From Azolla pinnata (lineage: Eukaryota; Streptophyta; Polypodiopsida; Salviniales; Salviniaceae), in assembly GCA_037176905.1 (NCBI GenBank), contig JBBBWG010009236.1:1-23179 (forward strand): a stretch of DNA of 23,179 nt. The letters run 5' to 3'. Below, piece by piece: positions 19,851-23,179 of this stretch; within the stretch, counting starts at the first letter, position 1; each line of letters starts with the position of its first letter. The notes beneath the pieces were generated by a model that was not told the origin of the DNA, ran no database searches, and was given only the letters and a program-made list of their open reading frames with translations. The position numbers were made by a program, and so were the translations under genes.

Positions 19851-22081
19851 TTAGATTATTATCCCTGATGGTATGACAGCATCTTTGATGACTGTTACAA
19901 TGCCTGACTTGATAAAATATCCATCTGTCTCTCGTGCAGCTTCTTGCACATTATCTCTATTGATTATCTGCAAGCATTTCAAAAACAATATGAATCCTTC
20001 CATAGACCAGCCAAAATGGTGATTTTGATAAAGATGATGTCAAACACAATATATGTCATTAAGCTGACTTTTATAGTGTTTTTACCTTGACATTGTCTCC
20101 AATTCGTGCATTTTTGTCAACGATTGCTCTTTTGATATGTGAGTTTCGACCAATTCCAACAGCGATACCACCATTGGCAGTGACAATCTCCCGTTGTTCA
20201 TCCGTCTTTCAAATTGGGAATAGGATGTGGCATATTAGATCAAGATGAAAAAAAGTACAGATTTACATTCCTGTAAGTTCTAGGCCCCTACAGTTGGGCT
20301 AATCATTCACTTGCCCATCAATAACAAATTCACCTATCTCCATTAAGGAAGTACCTCATAATAGTCAGCACCCATAAGCAATGTATCCTCAATGATTGCA
20401 CCTTCAGAAATCCACGAGCGCAATCCGATAACTGAGTGGTGTATTTTGCAGTTCTATGAAAAAAAGAGAAATTCGTGAGTTAATAACAAGCATCGTGTAT
20501 ATATTCCAGATATAATTATAACAGTTATACCTTAATAATGCAACCATCACCTATAACACTCTCAGTAACGTCAGCATCAAGCATCTTCGACGGGGGCAAA
20601 AACCGAGCTTGTGTATAGATTGGGGATGATCGATCATAGAAACTGAAGAGCAAAACATTTCCGTTTTAGCAGCTTCAAACCCTCGTTAATTCTATATGCT
20701 GCACAGAAACGTTGAAGAAGATGAAGAAGATTAACTCTGTACATACCTGAAATCAGGGAATGGCTTCTTTGTGATTCCTAAATTAGCATTATAAAATGCT
20801 TCTATGGTTCCAATATCTTCCCAATAACCATCAAAAAGATATGCTTGCACCTATACATAAAAAATTGCATAAAATTTTAAAACTAGGCTCTTAATTAAGG
20901 AAAAATAATCAGAACTCTTACCCTCAAGCCAAGGGCAGTAGCTCCCGGAATAACTTCACTGCCAAAATCATTTGCTTGGGGGAATTCATCCCTCAAAAGC
21001 TTGATCATTGCATCTTTGCTGATAACATAGATACCCATGCTGGCAATGAAAGGGAGTTCTTTGGCCCTTTCCTCATCCAAACCTAAAATGGTAGTGTCTA
21101 CCTGAAACAAACAATTTGTGAGACAACTTTTACACATACTAGTGATTCATAAACCCTAAACCTGACAAAATCCATGCATAAAGCATATCAATAAGGATTG
21201 GTTTTGTAAATCCTGACAGCTAGAAGATCAAAGACAATGCAAAAGGCACACCTTCATGGCCTTCAAAAATTCTCCTTTTGGCTTCTCAGCAAACTCAATA
21301 ATACGCCCTTCGGGATCTATCTTCATCAATCCAAATGCAGTAGCTCGTTTCTCATCCATTGGCAGAGCTGCCACGGTGATATCTGCATTTGTCTCTCGAT
21401 GCACCTGAATGAATTTCTGATAATCCATCCTATACAAATGATCTCCAGCAAGGATCAAATACTCCATGACCTGCTGTTCCTCAAGAAGCCACAAATACTG
21501 CCTCACAGCATCTGCAGTACCCTTTGCCATACCAAAAGAACACATTCATGACCCGTGCAAATAAGTATTGAACCTGAATGCTCCTAATTTCTTGGATATT
21601 CTATGAAATACAACTTAAAATTCCAAAAAACATCACTATCATTGCTTCTGGTACAAAATTTATGCGGATTTTCTGGTAAGTTTTGAGAACATAGGGGCAT
21701 TCCAGTCAGAAAACAAGTTAGAATGTTTTCAACTAGATGTGACTGTACATGTATATGCTCGAATTTTATGCAATCAATATATACCTGAAACCAATTGGGA
21801 TTTTCAGGGCTTTGTTGGGCAGCAAGAACTTCCACAAAGCCTTCGCGTTTGTAGCCACCCATGTTACTAGCATATGCTTTAGAAAGATGGCGATTCAGAG
21901 AGGCCGAATTGAATTGAGTGAGGACATAGATCTTTCTGATGTCACTATTGATGCAGTTGCTGACTGGGATATCGATGAGGCGATAATTTGCACCAAGTGG
22001 CACAGCTGGCTTTGCTCGCTTCTTGGTGAGGGGATAGAGTCTTGTCCCAGCACCTCCCCCAAGGATGATGCTAAGAACACT
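19851..22081 (-). CDS. APS1: ADP-glucose pyrophosphorylase small subunit (5' partial)
   Basis: Makes ADP-glucose from glucose-1-phosphate and ATP, the committed step of plastid starch synthesis, as a tetramer with large subunits. Eight exons on the minus strand: 22081-21785, 21521-21252, 21101-20922, 20850-20747, 20642-20531, 20453-20355, 20205-20086 and 19967-19851. All are GT-AG with matching phases, giving 432 residues and a TAA stop. The nucleotidyltransferase domain carries [18 protein letters not shown], the catalytic-Asp motif [10 protein letters not shown] and the substrate-Lys motif EFAEKPKG. These are intact, so this should be a catalytic subunit, unlike degenerate plant copies. The C-terminal beta-helix has the effector-site lysine regions [14 protein letters not shown] and [24 protein letters not shown] and [17 protein letters not shown] mark the small-subunit type. 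The first exon, with transit peptide and the N-terminal regulatory Cys, is not visible up to 23179. LRSWISEG has Trp where angiosperms usually have Cys. Confidence 0.96.
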
Positions 22082-22816
22082 CTAGAAGCCAAGAGAAAGA
22101 AAATCAAAACATAAGTCCATCAATTCACAGAGGAAATGTGATCTCTGATACATGCTTGAGTAAAAAGAGGTTGCTCAAATACTGTGAAAAGCATGTTCTT
22201 ATTAATCCTTTATTAAACCCCCGGCTATTGTCATTTGACAGTGATTTACAGTCCATATGATATGCAGGAAACTACAATAATACAACAGTTTTCAACAATA
22301 GAGTTGCTTCCCTGTTCATGTATACGTGAGAATAGTATCCAAAGTCATGGTAAAAATTAGCATCATTTACTTAAGCTTCCTATTAGAAGAAATTCCCAAT
22401 TCTTAATTTGCTAGGATAGCTGTAGCAACCAAGAAGTGAAATGTAACCAATAACCATACCGGTGACCTGTAGCATATGATAAAAATAACATAATTTTCAA
22501 CATAGATTATGACAAAATTTGTTGTTCTACTTCAGAAACAATTATCTATACCGTTACATACCAATCTATAACAATGTAGGAACCATGGAAAGTAAGACTT
22601 CTTGCGATACAGCCAAGAAAATGATCAAAGGATGCCCTTAGATTCAGCACAGGAATACAAGATGACCCAATGCATGAAAAGGTAAGCATACGCACAATTT
22701 TCCAACATCTGAAGTACATAAAAGAAGGTGGCTGCAAGTATAGGCTATCACTGCAAATAATCAAATCCATCCTAATTCAAATGCACACTAAAACATGAAT
22801 AATCAAAATCTCCTAA

Positions 22817-22939
22817 CTGTCACATTCACCGGATAATCCTTGTTTGTGACACACATTGACCAATGTCTATGTGCAGCATCCCCCACTTGTAACATTCATA
22901 GGGGAACATCGTGTTTGTATGACACATTCGCAGCATCCC
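22817..22939. repeat. Imperfect direct repeat of about 55-66 bp
   Basis: Segments 22817-22882 and 22886-22939 share ACATTCA, a TTGTTTG or GTGTTTG core, GACACA and the end GCAGCATCCC. The first copy has about 13 extra bases before that end. It appears to be an old tandem duplication within the intron. Confidence 0.65.
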
Positions 22940-23103
22940 AATTTCTCCATGGAAAATATAATAGCATCCATTCTTTAAATCCATTACTCCATTGATTTTT
23001 ACCAAATATATTTAGCATGAAAAAACCCACAATCTGTTGTGTTACATGGTATATAATACAATGCGACATGCCGATAGTAGAATGCAAATGCGTAGAGCGA
23101 GAG

Positions 23104-23105
<2 letters not shown>

Positions 23106-23179
<74 letters not shown>
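23106..23179. repeat. (GA)n microsatellite at window end
   Basis: At least 74 bases of pure AG dinucleotide, running off the end of the window. It is preceded by a less regular GAGCGAGAGGTAGAG. Confidence 0.97.

Larger units (their letters stand above)
22082..23179. other. AGPase intron 1 (part), no exon found
   Basis: The acceptor TTGGCTTCTAG just before 22081 shows that an upstream exon exists. I searched the minus strand to the window edge for a transit-peptide exon (Ser-rich start, then a QTCLDPDAS-like end before a GT donor) and found none. Minus-strand open frames at 22546-22770 and 22896-23087 do not resemble it. The region is AT-rich and carries an imperfect duplication and a terminal microsatellite. 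Confidence 0.65.

Noticed and set aside
1..23179. CRISPR array, operon, phage or bacterial defence system
   Set aside because: The window is plant nuclear DNA; the tandem repeats lack unique spacers and no prokaryotic gene set is present.

Overview
The window is nuclear DNA of a land plant. It carries GT-AG introns, a chloroplast starch-synthesis enzyme, a cell-wall LRR-extensin and a very long PLS-class pentatricopeptide repeat (PPR) protein. The style of the PPR repeats (YAKCG, GYAQQG, ILKACG, IHDEIV), their near-identical tandem array and the absence of introns in that gene are reminiscent of ferns such as Adiantum or Ceratopteris. That placement is inference; the sequence firmly supports only 'vascular plant'.

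Layout. Positions 1-2786 hold no gene I can recognise, only microsatellites and short tandem duplications. On the minus strand, 2787-4259 is an intronless leucine-rich repeat extensin (LRX) gene with a clear TATA box at 4472-4481. Its upstream flank (4491-5600) is unusually rich in structured repeats: a TCGCCA array, a degenerate GGGATC array, a GGGGTTTT-type G-quadruplex motif and a 39-bp tandem repeat. The minus-strand gene at 7291-10599 encodes a 1102-residue PPR protein with eight successive 102-residue P-L-S modules and a decayed DYW deaminase domain. Positions 10600-12559 are non-coding, with a triple 21-bp repeat carrying telobox-like motifs and a tRNA-like fossil.

On the plus strand, 12560-18043 is a seven-exon gene for a 536-residue WD40 protein whose seven exons join in frame. 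It converges on a minus-strand gene (19851-22081) for the small subunit of ADP-glucose pyrophosphorylase. Eight exons of that gene are present; the first exon, with the chloroplast transit peptide, lies outside the window or was not found. The window ends in a (GA)n microsatellite.

The four genes look like unrelated neighbours, as is normal in a plant genome: one acts in the wall, one probably in an organelle, one is of unknown (probably nuclear or cytosolic) function, and one acts in plastid starch synthesis. I found no operon-like or defence-like system. The most interesting points are the PPR protein whose editing domain has lost its catalytic glutamate and its C-terminal tripeptide while its RNA-binding array looks intact and recently duplicated, and the repeat-dense flank upstream of the LRX gene.
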